A DNA stretch of 64,000 bases from Gammaproteobacteria bacterium (lineage in GTDB: Bacteria > Pseudomonadota > Gammaproteobacteria > Steroidobacterales > GCA-2729495), in contig CP054183.1 in NCBI GenBank assembly GCA_015709695.1, positions 1,414,992 to 1,478,991 of the forward strand, read 5' to 3'. Under the pieces are notes generated by a model, which did not search any database, was not told the DNA's origin, and was given only the letters and a program-made list of their open reading frames with translations. The position numbers were made by a program, and so were the translations under genes. Of this stretch, positions 18,100-26,657 are shown piece by piece. Positions within the stretch are counted from its first letter, which is position 1; each line of letters begins with the position of its first letter.

Positions 18100-19191
18100 G
18101 TGCCACGCATCGACGCCTTCCTCAAGCTCGGCCTGGCCCAGGGCTGCTCCGACGTGCACCTCGCCGTCGGCGTGCCGCCCATGCTGCGCCTGCATGGCGA
18201 CCTCATGCCCATCAAGTTCCGCGACCTCGGCGCCGCGGAGCTGGAGAGCTACGTCAGCGAGATCCTCACCCCGGGCCAGAAGGAGCGCTTCGGCTCCGGC
18301 CGCGACGTCGATTTCTCCTACGTCTCCGAGGATGGCGGGCGCTTCCGCGTCAACGTCTTCCGCAAGGAAACCGGCGTCGGCGCCACCTTCCGCTTCATCC
18401 CCGGCGACATTCCCAAGCTCGAGAAGCTGCAGCTGCCGAAGATCATCCAGAAGCTCTGCGACTACCACCAGGGCATGATCCTGGTCACCGGCTCGACCGG
18501 TACCGGCAAGTCGACGACGCTGGCAGCGATGATCGACCACCTCAACAGCACGCAGAACCTGAACATCATCAGCCTCGAGGACCCGATCGAGTTCGTCCAT
18601 CGCAGCAAACGCTCGCAGGTGGTGCAGCGCGAGCTCGGCTCGCACCTGCCGAGCTTCGCCGAGGGCATCCGCGCCGCCCTGCGCCAGGACCCCGATGTGA
18701 TCCTCGTCGGCGAGATGCGCGACGCCGAGACCATCTCCATGGCCATGACCGCCGCGGAGACCGGTCACCTGGTGCTGGGCACGCTGCACACCACCGGCGC
18801 GGTGAAGACCATCGACCGTGTCATCGACGCGCTGCCCGGCGAGATGCGCGAGCAGACCAAGAGCTTCCTCTCGCAGAGCCTGCTGGCCGTCATCAGCCAG
18901 GTGCTGGTCAAGACCCCGGACAACCGCGCGCGGCGCGCCATCGCCGAGATCATGGTGATGAACCGCGCCATCGCCAAGCTCATCATGACCGACCAGACGC
19001 ACCAGATCCCCACGCAGCTGCAGATGGGCCGCGACCAGGGCATGCAGCTCATGGACCAGGCGCTGCTCGACGCCATCCAGCGCAAGGAACTCGACCCCGA
19101 CGACGCCTTCCGCTACGCGGCCGACAAGGGGCTGTTCACCCGCTTCGTCACCGACACCACCATGCTGCCGAAGGCCGATGTCGCAGGCTGA
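18100..19191 (+). CDS. PilT/PilU-type pilus retraction ATPase (first copy)
   Basis: A 363-residue secretion-superfamily ATPase. N-terminal GCSDVHLAVGVPPMLRLHG is the PilT signature. Walker A GSTGTGKST is at residues 131-139, the Asp box ISLEDPIEF follows, Walker B is DVILVGEMRDAET and the His box is LVLGTLHTTGA. The usual AIRNLIRE motif is altered to AIAKLIMT. The GTG at 18100 is preceded by GAGCAGGGG. The gene follows the HEAT-kinase closely and overlaps the next PilT copy by 14 bases. It could be PilT or PilU; sequence alone does not settle it. Confidence 0.88.
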   Translation: MPRIDAFLKLGLAQGCSDVHLAVGVPPMLRLHGDLMPIKFRDLGAAELESYVSEILTPGQKERFGSGRDVDFSYVSEDGGRFRVNVFRKETGVGATFRFIPGDIPKLEKLQLPKIIQKLCDYHQGMILVTGSTGTGKSTTLAAMIDHLNSTQNLNIISLEDPIEFVHRSKRSQVVQRELGSHLPSFAEGIRAALRQDPDVILVGEMRDAETISMAMTAAETGHLVLGTLHTTGAVKTIDRVIDALPGEMREQTKSFLSQSLLAVISQVLVKTPDNRARRAIAEIMVMNRAIAKLIMTDQTHQIPTQLQMGRDQGMQLMDQALLDAIQRKELDPDDAFRYAADKGLFTRFVTDTTMLPKADVAG

Positions 19192-20281
19192 CACCACATC
19201 GACACCGCGTGCGGCGGCCAACGCCATCGACGCCTATCTCAGGGACGTCGTCGGCAAGCGCGGCTCGGACCTGCATTTCGTCGCCGGCGAGCCGGCGCGC
19301 ATGCGCCTGTACGGCGAGCTGCAGCCGCTCGCCAGCGAGCTGCTGACCGCGGCGCGCACCGAGGAGGTGCTGCTGCAGATCATGTCGGCCGCGGCCCGCG
19401 CCGATTTCGCCAGGCGTGATTCCACCGACTTCGCCTATGCGGTGGACGGCGTGGCGCGCTTCCGCGTCAACGTCTTCCGCCACCTCGGCGGCATGGGCGC
19501 CGTGTTCCGCTCCATCCCGTCCCAGGCGAAGACGCTGAAGGACCTCGACCTGCCGCCGGTGCTGAGCACGCTCGCCCGCCAGCCGCAGGGCATGATCCTG
19601 GTGACGGGCAAGACCGGCTCGGGCAAGTCGACGACGCTGGCAGCCATCATCGACGAGATCAACAACCGCGAGACCGGGCACATCCTCACCATCGAGGACC
19701 CCATCGAGTTCGTCCACCAGCGCAAGAAATGCCTGATCAGCCAGCGCGAGGTGGGCCAGCACACGCCGAGTTTCGCCGACGCGCTGAACTCGGCGCTGCG
19801 CGAGGACCCCGACGTCATCCTGGTCGGCGAAATGCGCGACCTCGAGACCATCAGCATCGCGGTGACCGCCGCGGAGATGGGCATCCTCATCATGGGCACG
19901 CTGCACACCAATGGCGCCGCCCAGACCGTGGACCGCATCGTCAACTCCTTCCCGACCGACAAGCAGTCGCACGTGCGCACCATGCTCTCCACCTCGCTGC
20001 GCGGCGTGATCTCGCAGCAGCTGGTGCCGCGCAAGGGCGAGCCGGGGCTGGTTGCGGCGCTCGAGATCATGGTGAACACGCCGGCGGTGGCCAACCTCAT
20101 CCGCCAGGGCAAGCTCGACCAGCTGGAAAATGCCATGCAGGGCGGGCGTGCCGCCGGCATGAAGACCATGGACAGCTCGCTGAGGGAGCTCTTCGACCGC
20201 GGCCAGGTCACCGGCCGCGCCGCCTACGAAGCATCGCTCGACAAGAAGAAGTTCGAGGACGTGAAGGACTTCACCAGCTGA
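19178..20281 (+). CDS. PilT/PilU-type pilus retraction ATPase (second copy)
   Basis: A 367-residue paralogue of the preceding ATPase, with RGSDLHFVAGEPARMRLYG at the N-terminus, Walker A GKTGSGKST from residue 144, LTIEDPIEFVHQRKKCLISQ, Walker B ILVGEMRDLET and His box IMGTLHTNGAAQT. Its NTPAVANLIRQGK is close to the PilT AIRNLIRE box, so it resembles PilT more than PilU here. The ATG overlaps the end of the first copy, indicating coupled expression. No pilin or assembly genes are in the window, so the pilus it serves must be encoded elsewhere. Confidence 0.9.
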   Translation: MSQADTTSTPRAAANAIDAYLRDVVGKRGSDLHFVAGEPARMRLYGELQPLASELLTAARTEEVLLQIMSAAARADFARRDSTDFAYAVDGVARFRVNVFRHLGGMGAVFRSIPSQAKTLKDLDLPPVLSTLARQPQGMILVTGKTGSGKSTTLAAIIDEINNRETGHILTIEDPIEFVHQRKKCLISQREVGQHTPSFADALNSALREDPDVILVGEMRDLETISIAVTAAEMGILIMGTLHTNGAAQTVDRIVNSFPTDKQSHVRTMLSTSLRGVISQQLVPRKGEPGLVAALEIMVNTPAVANLIRQGKLDQLENAMQGGRAAGMKTMDSSLRELFDRGQVTGRAAYEASLDKKKFEDVKDFTS

Positions 20282-20374
20282 CGCCGCAGTCGCGGCCCCG
20301 CGCCTACACGCTGCCGGGCATCGCTGCTAGCATAGGCGCCCCCTGGCCGCGAGCCGCCGGACACCAGCCCGCCG

Positions 20375-22414
20375 ATGCCCACCGTCCCCAGAAAGATCCT
20401 GGTCACCAGCGCCCTGCCCTACGCCAACAACTCCATCCACATGGGGCACCTGGTGGAGTACATCCAGACCGACATCTGGGTGCGCTTCCAGAAGCTCGTC
20501 GGCAACCACTGCCTCTACGTCTGCGCCAGCGATGCCCACGGCACGCCGATCATGCTCAAGGCGCAGGAACTCGGCATGGCGCCGGAGGAACTGGTGGCGC
20601 GCTTCCGTGCCGAGCACCTGCGGGATTTCGCGCGCTTCCACATCGAGTTCGACAACTACCACAGCACGCACTCGGAGGAGAACCGCCGCCTGGTCGAAGG
20701 CATCTACGCGCGCCTGCGCGAGCGCGGCCTGCTGACCTGGCGCAGCATCCGCCAGGCCTACGATGCCGAGGCGAAGATGTTCCTGCCCGACCGCTTCATC
20801 CGCGGCACCTGCCCGGTATGCGGCGCGAAGGACCAGTACGGCGACAGCTGCGAAGCCTGTGGCGCCACCTACTCGCCCACCGACCTCATCGACGCGCGTT
20901 CGGCGGTGACCGGCACGGCGCCGGTGCAGCGCGATTCCGAGCACCTGTTCTTCAGCCTCGGCCGCTTCGAGGACTCGCTGCGCCGCTGGACGGCGGGCGG
21001 CCACCTCGATGCCAGCGTGGCGCGCAAGCTCGAGGAGTGGTTCGCCGCCGGCCTCAGGGACTGGGACATCTCGCGCGACGCGCCCTACTTCGGCTTCCGC
21101 ATCCCCGGCACCGGGGACAAGTACTTCTATGTGTGGCTCGATGCGCCCGTGGGCTACATGGCGAGCTTCCTCGACCTGTGCGAGAAGCGCAAGAATTCAC
21201 CAGAACCCATTGATTTTGATGAATTCTGGTCCGAGGACAGCCGGACCGAGCTGTTCCATTTCATCGGCAAGGACATCGCCTACTTCCACACCCTGTTCTG
21301 GCCTGCGGTCCTCGAGGGCAGCGGCTACCGCAAGCCGAGCGGGGTCTTCGTGCACGGCTTCCTCACCGTCAACGGCCAGAAGATGTCGAAGTCGCGCGGC
21401 ACCTTCATCCCGGCCGCGACCTACCTCGATCACCTGTCGCCGGAGTACCTGCGCTACTACTACGCCTGCAAGCTCGGGCCGGGCACCGACGACATCGACC
21501 TCAACCTCGAGGACTTCGCGGCCCGCGTCAACGCGGACCTGGTGGGCAAGTTCGCCAACATCGCCAGCCGTTGCGCCGGCTTCATCGGCCGGCTGGCCGG
21601 GGGCCGGCTGGCGCCCGCGCTGGGCAATGCCGCGCTGTTCCGCGAATTCTCGGCGGCCGCCCCGCTCATCGCCCGGCACTACGAGGCACGCGAATTCGGC
21701 CGGGCGCTGCGCGAGATCATGGCGCTCGCCGATCGCGCCAACCAGTACATCGACGAGCGCAAGCCCTGGGCACTGGCGAAGGATCCGGCGCGCGTCGCCG
21801 AGGTGCAGGCGGTGTGCACCGATGGTATCAACCTGTTCCGCCTGCTGATGCTCTACCTCAAGCCGGTGCTGCCGGCCATCGCGCAGCGCGCCGAGGCCTT
21901 CCTCGGTGCCGGGCCGCTCGAGTGGGCGCAGCATGCGCAGCCGCTGCTCGACCACGTCATCGGCCAGTACGAGCCGCTGGTCACGCGGGTGGATCCGGCC
22001 GCGGTGGCGAACCTGATCGCCGCGTCCAGGCCGAAGGAGGCGCCGCCTGCCGCGGCAGCGCCCGCAGCCGCCGAGCCGGAGGAGAAATCCATGACCATCG
22101 ACCTCGACAGCTTCCTCAAGGCCGACCTGCGCGTGGCCACGGTGCTCGCAGCCGAGACCGTCGAGGGTGCCGACAGCCTGCTGCGCGTCACCGTCGACAT
22201 CGGCAGCGAGCAGCGGGTGGTGCTGGCCGGCATCCGTCGCGCCTACGATCCGGCGATGCTGGTCGGACGCCAGGTAGTGCTGGTGGCGAACCTGAAGCCG
22301 CGCAAGATGCGCTTCGGCACCTCGGAGGGCATGCTGCTCGCGGCCGGCGACGACGACGGCATCTTCCTGGTCGCGCCCGACAGCGGGGCGAAGGCCGGCA
22401 TGCGCGTGCGCTGA
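20375..22414 (+). CDS. metG: Methionyl-tRNA synthetase
   Basis: Class I synthetase of 679 residues with the full domain set. The HIGH-like motif is HMGH in the N-terminal [17 protein letters not shown]. Zinc knuckles are CPVCG and CEACG (about residues 148-164), KMSKS is at 336-340, and an alpha-helical anticodon domain follows. The C-terminal EMAP/Trbp111 tRNA-binding domain starts near residue 570 after an Ala-rich linker ([12 protein letters not shown]). A TAGCAT hexamer at 20328-20333 may be the -10 box. A short AT-rich patch (21192-21230) interrupts the otherwise GC-rich coding sequence. Confidence 0.97.
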   Translation: MPTVPRKILVTSALPYANNSIHMGHLVEYIQTDIWVRFQKLVGNHCLYVCASDAHGTPIMLKAQELGMAPEELVARFRAEHLRDFARFHIEFDNYHSTHSEENRRLVEGIYARLRERGLLTWRSIRQAYDAEAKMFLPDRFIRGTCPVCGAKDQYGDSCEACGATYSPTDLIDARSAVTGTAPVQRDSEHLFFSLGRFEDSLRRWTAGGHLDASVARKLEEWFAAGLRDWDISRDAPYFGFRIPGTGDKYFYVWLDAPVGYMASFLDLCEKRKNSPEPIDFDEFWSEDSRTELFHFIGKDIAYFHTLFWPAVLEGSGYRKPSGVFVHGFLTVNGQKMSKSRGTFIPAATYLDHLSPEYLRYYYACKLGPGTDDIDLNLEDFAARVNADLVGKFANIASRCAGFIGRLAGGRLAPALGNAALFREFSAAAPLIARHYEAREFGRALREIMALADRANQYIDERKPWALAKDPARVAEVQAVCTDGINLFRLLMLYLKPVLPAIAQRAEAFLGAGPLEWAQHAQPLLDHVIGQYEPLVTRVDPAAVANLIAASRPKEAPPAAAAPAAAEPEEKSMTIDLDSFLKADLRVATVLAAETVEGADSLLRVTVDIGSEQRVVLAGIRRAYDPAMLVGRQVVLVANLKPRKMRFGTSEGMLLAAGDDDGIFLVAPDSGAKAGMRVR

Positions 22415-22423
22415 GACCCGCCG

Positions 22424-22996
22424 ATGCACGACCTCATCGCGATCCTGCTCGGCGTGGTCATGGTCAATGTCCTGATGCTGCCCGCCTTCCCGGCCCTGGC
22501 CTCGCTGGCGCCGGGCATTGCCCCGGGCACGGCGCTGCCGCGGCTGGCGCTGCTGCTGCCGCTGGTGGTCGCGCCATCGGCCGGCCTCGCCTGGCTGCTC
22601 GGCCAGCAGCTGCTGAAGCCCTCGCACCTCGTCGAGCTGCAGCCCCTGCTGCTCATCATCGTCGCGGCCCTGACGGCGCAGGTCATCGCCCGCCTCCACG
22701 ATGCCCTGGCGCACCGGGATGAGCCGTTGCCGCGCTCCCGGCTGACCTTCGACGCCGTGGCGGCCGGCCTGGCGCTCGAGGCGACGCTGGCACCGGACGG
22801 CTTCGCGGCAGCGGTCGTCGCCGGCGGCGCCAGCGGCGCGGCGCTGGGCGCCCTCGAGCTGTGCTGCACCGGCCTGCGCGAACGCCTCGCGGCCACCGAC
22901 CTGCCCCGGGCCTGGCGCGGCGCCGGCATCATGCTGGTCACGGCGGGAATCCTCGCCCTCGGCCTCGGCGGCTTCGCCGGTCTCCGGGGCGGCTGA
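22424..22996 (+). CDS. rsxA: RsxA/RnfA-like electron transport subunit, divergent
   Basis: A 190-residue membrane protein with about six hydrophobic segments. The C-terminus (LRERLAATDLPRAWRGAG, then TAGILALGLGGFAGL) aligns by eye with the canonical RsxA end (MRERIHVADVPAPFKGAS, ITAGLMSLAFMGFTGL), and it sits at the head of an rsx cluster. Both cysteine motifs of RsxA are gone: the position of LGLCPF reads PALASL, and TTNCAV is missing. Those cysteines bind the intramembrane 2Fe-2S centre shared with RsxE, so electron transfer may be altered. The identification as RsxA is firm; its activity is uncertain. Confidence 0.82.
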   Translation: MHDLIAILLGVVMVNVLMLPAFPALASLAPGIAPGTALPRLALLLPLVVAPSAGLAWLLGQQLLKPSHLVELQPLLLIIVAALTAQVIARLHDALAHRDEPLPRSRLTFDAVAAGLALEATLAPDGFAAAVVAGGASGAALGALELCCTGLRERLAATDLPRAWRGAGIMLVTAGILALGLGGFAGLRGG

Positions 22997-23007
22997 CGGA
23001 AGCTGCC

Positions 23008-24396
23008 GTGGCCGAGCCCTCCGCAGCCGCGCCGCCCGCCGCATGGAACTACGATCCGCGGCCGCCGCGGCCCGGCTGGGGCCTGCACGCGCCGCCGCTC
23101 AAGGCGCTGTCGATGCGCGAGCCGATCCGCCAGGCGCCGCCTCCCGACGAGGCGGTGATCGCGCTGGCCCACGCCCGCGGCGTCGCCATGCCATGCGTCA
23201 GCCCTGGCGACGAGGTGCTGACCGGGCAGGTCGTGGCCGGCGATGCGGCGGCAGCCGCCCATGCCAGCATCACCGGCACCGTGCTCGCCATCGAGCCGCG
23301 CCCGGTACCAGGCCTCGGCACCGTGCCCTGCGTGGTGATCCGCCGCCGCGACCCCGAGTGCTTCCATCCCCGGCTGGCACCGCTCGATCCCGCGACGCTG
23401 GCGCCCGCGGACATCGCCCGGCACATCGCCGCGGGCGGCATCGCCGGCCTCGGCGGCGCGCAGTTCCCCACCGCCGTGAAGCTGCAGCCCGGGCGCGCCA
23501 TCCGCGCGCTGCTGGTCAACGGCGTGGAATGCGAGCCCTGGATCAGCTGCGACGAGATGCTGCTGCGCGAGCGCGCCGCGCGCGTCATCCGCGGTGCCCG
23601 CATCATGATGCGCGCGCTCGGCACGGCCCGCGCGGTGATCGCCGTGGAAGCCAACATGCCGGAGGCGCGCGTCGCCCTGCACGACGGCCTGCAGGCGCAG
23701 GCGGGCGATGACATCGGCATCGCCGTGGTCACCGCCAAGTATCCCGCCGGCGGCGAGCGCCAGCTGATCGAGCTGCTCACCGGCGAGGAAGTGCCGGCGG
23801 GCGGCCTGCCGCGCGACATCGGCTACGTCTGCCAGAATGCCGGCACCGCGGCGGCCGTCGCCGAATGGTTCGATGACGGCCGGCCGCTGATCTCGCGTAT
23901 CGTCACCCTCACCGGTGGGGCGATCGCCACGCCGGGCAATTTCGAAGCACGTCTGGGCACGCCGCTGGCGGCGCTGGTCGCGGCTGCCGGCGGTTACCGC
24001 GCCCCGCCGCAGCGCCTGATCCTCGGCGGACCCATGATGGGCATCGAGCTGGCCGACGACAGCCTGCCGGTCACACGGGGGACCAACTGTCTGGTGGCGG
24101 CGACCGCCGGCGAGCTGGCGCCGCCGCAGCCGGAGATGCCCTGCATCCGCTGCGGGGACTGCGTGCAGGTCTGCCCGGCGGGGCTGCTGCCCAACGAGCT
24201 GCTCGGTGCCCTGGCGCGCGGCGAGGCGGCGGCGCTCGACGAGCTCGGCCTGGACGCCTGCATCGAGTGCGGCTGCTGCGACTACGTCTGTCCCAGCGCC
24301 ATCGCGCTGACACCACGCTTTGCGGCGGCCCGGGTGGCCCGGGCGGCCCGGGCGGCCCGGGCCACGGCGGCCACGGCGGACGACACGCGCCGATGA
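23008..24396 (+). CDS. rsxC: RsxC/RnfC electron transport complex subunit
   Basis: Peripheral NADH/FMN-type subunit of the Rnf/Rsx complex, 462 residues (shorter than the E. coli 740-residue form, as in many species). It has HAPPLKALSMREPIRQAP near the N-terminus, the nucleotide-binding GIAGLGGAQFPTAVKLQ, NGVECEPWISCDE, and two 4Fe-4S motifs, CIRCGDCVQVCPAG and CIECGCCDYVCPS, near residues 380-430. The tail is an Ala-Arg repeat from 9-bp tandem DNA repeats. The GTG at 23008 is the first in-frame start after rsxA, 11 bases away; no rsxB lies between. The stop overlaps rsxD. Confidence 0.93.
   Translation: MAEPSAAAPPAAWNYDPRPPRPGWGLHAPPLKALSMREPIRQAPPPDEAVIALAHARGVAMPCVSPGDEVLTGQVVAGDAAAAAHASITGTVLAIEPRPVPGLGTVPCVVIRRRDPECFHPRLAPLDPATLAPADIARHIAAGGIAGLGGAQFPTAVKLQPGRAIRALLVNGVECEPWISCDEMLLRERAARVIRGARIMMRALGTARAVIAVEANMPEARVALHDGLQAQAGDDIGIAVVTAKYPAGGERQLIELLTGEEVPAGGLPRDIGYVCQNAGTAAAVAEWFDDGRPLISRIVTLTGGAIATPGNFEARLGTPLAALVAAAGGYRAPPQRLILGGPMMGIELADDSLPVTRGTNCLVAATAGELAPPQPEMPCIRCGDCVQVCPAGLLPNELLGALARGEAAALDELGLDACIECGCCDYVCPSAIALTPRFAAARVARAARAARATAATADDTRR
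24325..24360 (+). repeat. 9-bp tandem repeat encoding Ala-Arg tail of RsxC
   Basis: Four in-frame copies of a 9-bp unit (GCGGCCCGG, one with T at position 2) encode A/V-A-R triplets in the RsxC C-terminus. Copy number could vary between strains. Confidence 0.8.
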
Positions 24397-25424
24397 CACC
24401 ACCCGCCACCCCGGCTCCGCACTGGCACGGCGCCGGCGACGTGCCGGCGATGATGCGCCAGGTGCTCTATGCGCTGCTGCCCGCCGCCTGTGCCCACGTG
24501 TTCTTCTACGGGCCGGGCCTGGTCATCAACACGCTGCTGGCCGTGCTGGTCGCGCTGGCGACGGAAGCGCTCGCCCTGCGCTGGCGCGGGCGGCCGCTGC
24601 AACCGTTCCTCGGCGACGGCAGCGCCGTGGTCACGGCCGTGCTGCTGGCCTTCTGCCTGCCGCCGCTCACCCCCTGGTGGGTGACGGCCGCGGGCAGCGC
24701 CTTCGCCATCGGCATCGCCAAGCATCTCTATGGCGGGCTCGGGCTCAATGTCTTCAACCCGGCGATGGCCGGCTACGCGCTGCTGCTGCTGGCTTTCCCC
24801 GCGGAGCTGACGGCCTGGCCGCCACCGCGCATCGGCGACCTCGACTACCAGTCGCTGTCGCTCGGGCAGACGCTCTTCTACACCTTCAGCGGCCGGCTGC
24901 CGGACGCGCTGACGCTGGACGCCGTCACCCGCGCCACGCCGCTGGAGCTGGTGAAGGCCGGACTCGGCCAGATGCACACCATGGAGGAGATCCGCGTCAA
25001 CCCGGTGTTCGGCGACTTCGGCGGCGCCGGCTGGGAGTGGGTCGGCAACTTCGTGACGCTGGGTGGTGCCTGGCTGTTCTACCGCGGCATCATCCGCTGG
25101 CAGCTGCCGGCCGCCACGCTGGCCGGCATCATGCTGCCGGCGCTGCTGTTCTGGCTCGCCGATCCGCAGACGCATCCCTCGCCGCTGTTCCACCTGTGGA
25201 CCGGCGGCACCCTCCTCGCCGCATTCTTCATCGCCACCGATCCGGTGTCCTCGCCGGTCACCAGCCGCGGCCAGCTGGTCTTCGGCACCGGTTGTGGCCT
25301 GATCATCTTCATCATCCGCAGCTGGGGCAGCTTCCCGGACGGCGTCGCCTTCGCGGTGCTGCTGATGAACGCCGCGGTGCCGGTGATCGACCGCTACACG
25401 CGGCCGCGCATCTACGGGCGCTGA
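24393..25424 (+). CDS. rsxD: RsxD/RnfD electron transport complex subunit
   Basis: A 343-residue membrane flavoprotein with about nine hydrophobic segments. Family features are GDGSAVVTAVLLAFCLPPL, the GLGLNVFNPAMAGY loop and the FMN-attachment region DAVTRATPLELV, where the threonine that carries covalent FMN is retained. The periplasmic LGQMHTMEEIRVNPVFGDF stretch and the C-terminal FATDPVSSPVT-type motif are present. ATGA overlap with rsxC fixes the start at 24393. Confidence 0.93.
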   Translation: MTPPATPAPHWHGAGDVPAMMRQVLYALLPAACAHVFFYGPGLVINTLLAVLVALATEALALRWRGRPLQPFLGDGSAVVTAVLLAFCLPPLTPWWVTAAGSAFAIGIAKHLYGGLGLNVFNPAMAGYALLLLAFPAELTAWPPPRIGDLDYQSLSLGQTLFYTFSGRLPDALTLDAVTRATPLELVKAGLGQMHTMEEIRVNPVFGDFGGAGWEWVGNFVTLGGAWLFYRGIIRWQLPAATLAGIMLPALLFWLADPQTHPSPLFHLWTGGTLLAAFFIATDPVSSPVTSRGQLVFGTGCGLIIFIIRSWGSFPDGVAFAVLLMNAAVPVIDRYTRPRIYGR

Positions 25425-25430
25425 ACCGTC

Positions 25431-26063
25431 ATGCAGGGCACAGGCTCGACCGGATGGCGCGACACCCTGCCCTGGCTGGCAACGGTGGTGGCCGCGGTCG
25501 CCGTGGCCGTGGCGCTCGCCGTGGTCCTGACGCGCGGGCGCATCGAGCGCAACGCCGCGACGCAGGCCTTCGCCGCCCTGGCCGGGCTGCTGCCCGCCGG
25601 CGGCTACGACAACCGCCCGGGCGAGGACCGCATCGAGGTGACCGATGCCGCCCTGCTCGGCAGCACCACGCCATTGCCGGTCTATCGCGCGCGCCTCGGC
25701 GGCCGGCCGGCCGCCGCCATCCTCACCGTCGTGGCGCCCCGGGGCTACGGCGGTCCCATCCGGCTGCTGGTGTCGATCGCCGCCGATGGCCGGGTGCTGG
25801 CCGTCCGGACGGTGGCCCACCAGGAGACGCCGGGGCTCGGCGACCGCATCGACATCGCGAAATCCGCCTGGATGGAGGGCTTCACCGGACGCTCCCTCGG
25901 CGATCCACCCGCGGAGCGCTGGGCGCTGCGCCACGACGGCGGCGACTTCGACGCCATCACCGGCGCCACCGTCACCAGCCGCGCGGTGGTCGAGGCAGTG
26001 CGCCGCGCGGCGGAGTACTTCGCCGCACACCGCCAGGCGATCTTCGACGAGACGTCGCGCTGA
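25431..26063 (+). CDS. rsxG: RsxG/RnfG electron transport complex subunit
   Basis: A 210-residue protein with one N-terminal transmembrane helix (residues 13-34) and a periplasmic FMN-binding domain. The flavinylation motif DAITGATVTSRAVV (S/T-GAT-x-T type) near residue 182 is intact, as is the QETPGLGDRI motif. It lies 6 bases after rsxD. Covalent FMN transfer would require an ApbE enzyme, which is not in this window. Confidence 0.93.
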   Translation: MQGTGSTGWRDTLPWLATVVAAVAVAVALAVVLTRGRIERNAATQAFAALAGLLPAGGYDNRPGEDRIEVTDAALLGSTTPLPVYRARLGGRPAAAILTVVAPRGYGGPIRLLVSIAADGRVLAVRTVAHQETPGLGDRIDIAKSAWMEGFTGRSLGDPPAERWALRHDGGDFDAITGATVTSRAVVEAVRRAAEYFAAHRQAIFDETSR

Positions 26064-26138
26064 CGGCGTCCATCCACCCGGGCCAGCTAGAATGCCAGAC
26101 TCGCCAGCAACCGCCGCCACCACCGGAACCGTCCGCGC

Positions 26139-26657
26139 ATGACCGCCACCACGCCGCCACGCGCCACCCCCGAGGCCATGGCCTGGCTCGGTGTCTGCCC
26201 GCTGCTGGCCGGCGCCGACACGCTGGCCCAGGGGCTGCTGCTCGGCGCGGTCAGCGGCGTCGTGCTGCTCGGCGTCCGCCGCGTCCCGGTGCACGCCACC
26301 GCCCGCGGCGGCGCCGGCATCGCCGGCCTGCTGCTCATCGCGGCCGGCATCACCGTCATCCTGCACCTGGCCTGCGAGGCCTTCGCCTACGACCTGGCGC
26401 TGGCCAGCGGCGGCCTGTTCGCCCTCGCGACGCTGCACGGCCTGGTGGCCGGCACCGCCGCGGGCGAAGCCGATGCCGCGCAGGCGGGACCGGCCTGGCG
26501 CATCGCACTGGCTGGCGTCGGGGCGCTGGCGATGGCCGGCGCACTGCGCCAGCTTCCCGCGCTGGCCGGGTTGCCGCCGGCGACGATGTTCTTCCTGCTC
26601 GCCGGCGCCGCCGCCGCATTGCAGGCGTTACAGACATCGGGCAACCGCCCGGCATGA
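26139..26657 (+). CDS. rsxE: RsxE/RnfE-like membrane subunit, shortened
   Basis: A 172-residue membrane protein with about five or six hydrophobic segments, shorter than the roughly 230 residues usual for RsxE. It retains WLGVCPLLAGADTLAQGLLLG, matching the LLGLCPLLA segment with the first cluster cysteine. The second motif (LIVTNC) is not recognisable, and the following loop is lost. Its position between rsxG and nth supports the call. A TAGAAT element at 26088-26093, in the 75-base gap after rsxG, suggests separate transcription with nth. The stop overlaps nth as ATGA. Confidence 0.75.
   Translation: MTATTPPRATPEAMAWLGVCPLLAGADTLAQGLLLGAVSGVVLLGVRRVPVHATARGGAGIAGLLLIAAGITVILHLACEAFAYDLALASGGLFALATLHGLVAGTAAGEADAAQAGPAWRIALAGVGALAMAGALRQLPALAGLPPATMFFLLAGAAAALQALQTSGNRPA

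Noticed and set aside
22996..23008. A hidden rsxB between rsxA and rsxC
   Set aside because: Only 11 bases lie between the genes, and no ferredoxin motif occurs in other frames nearby.
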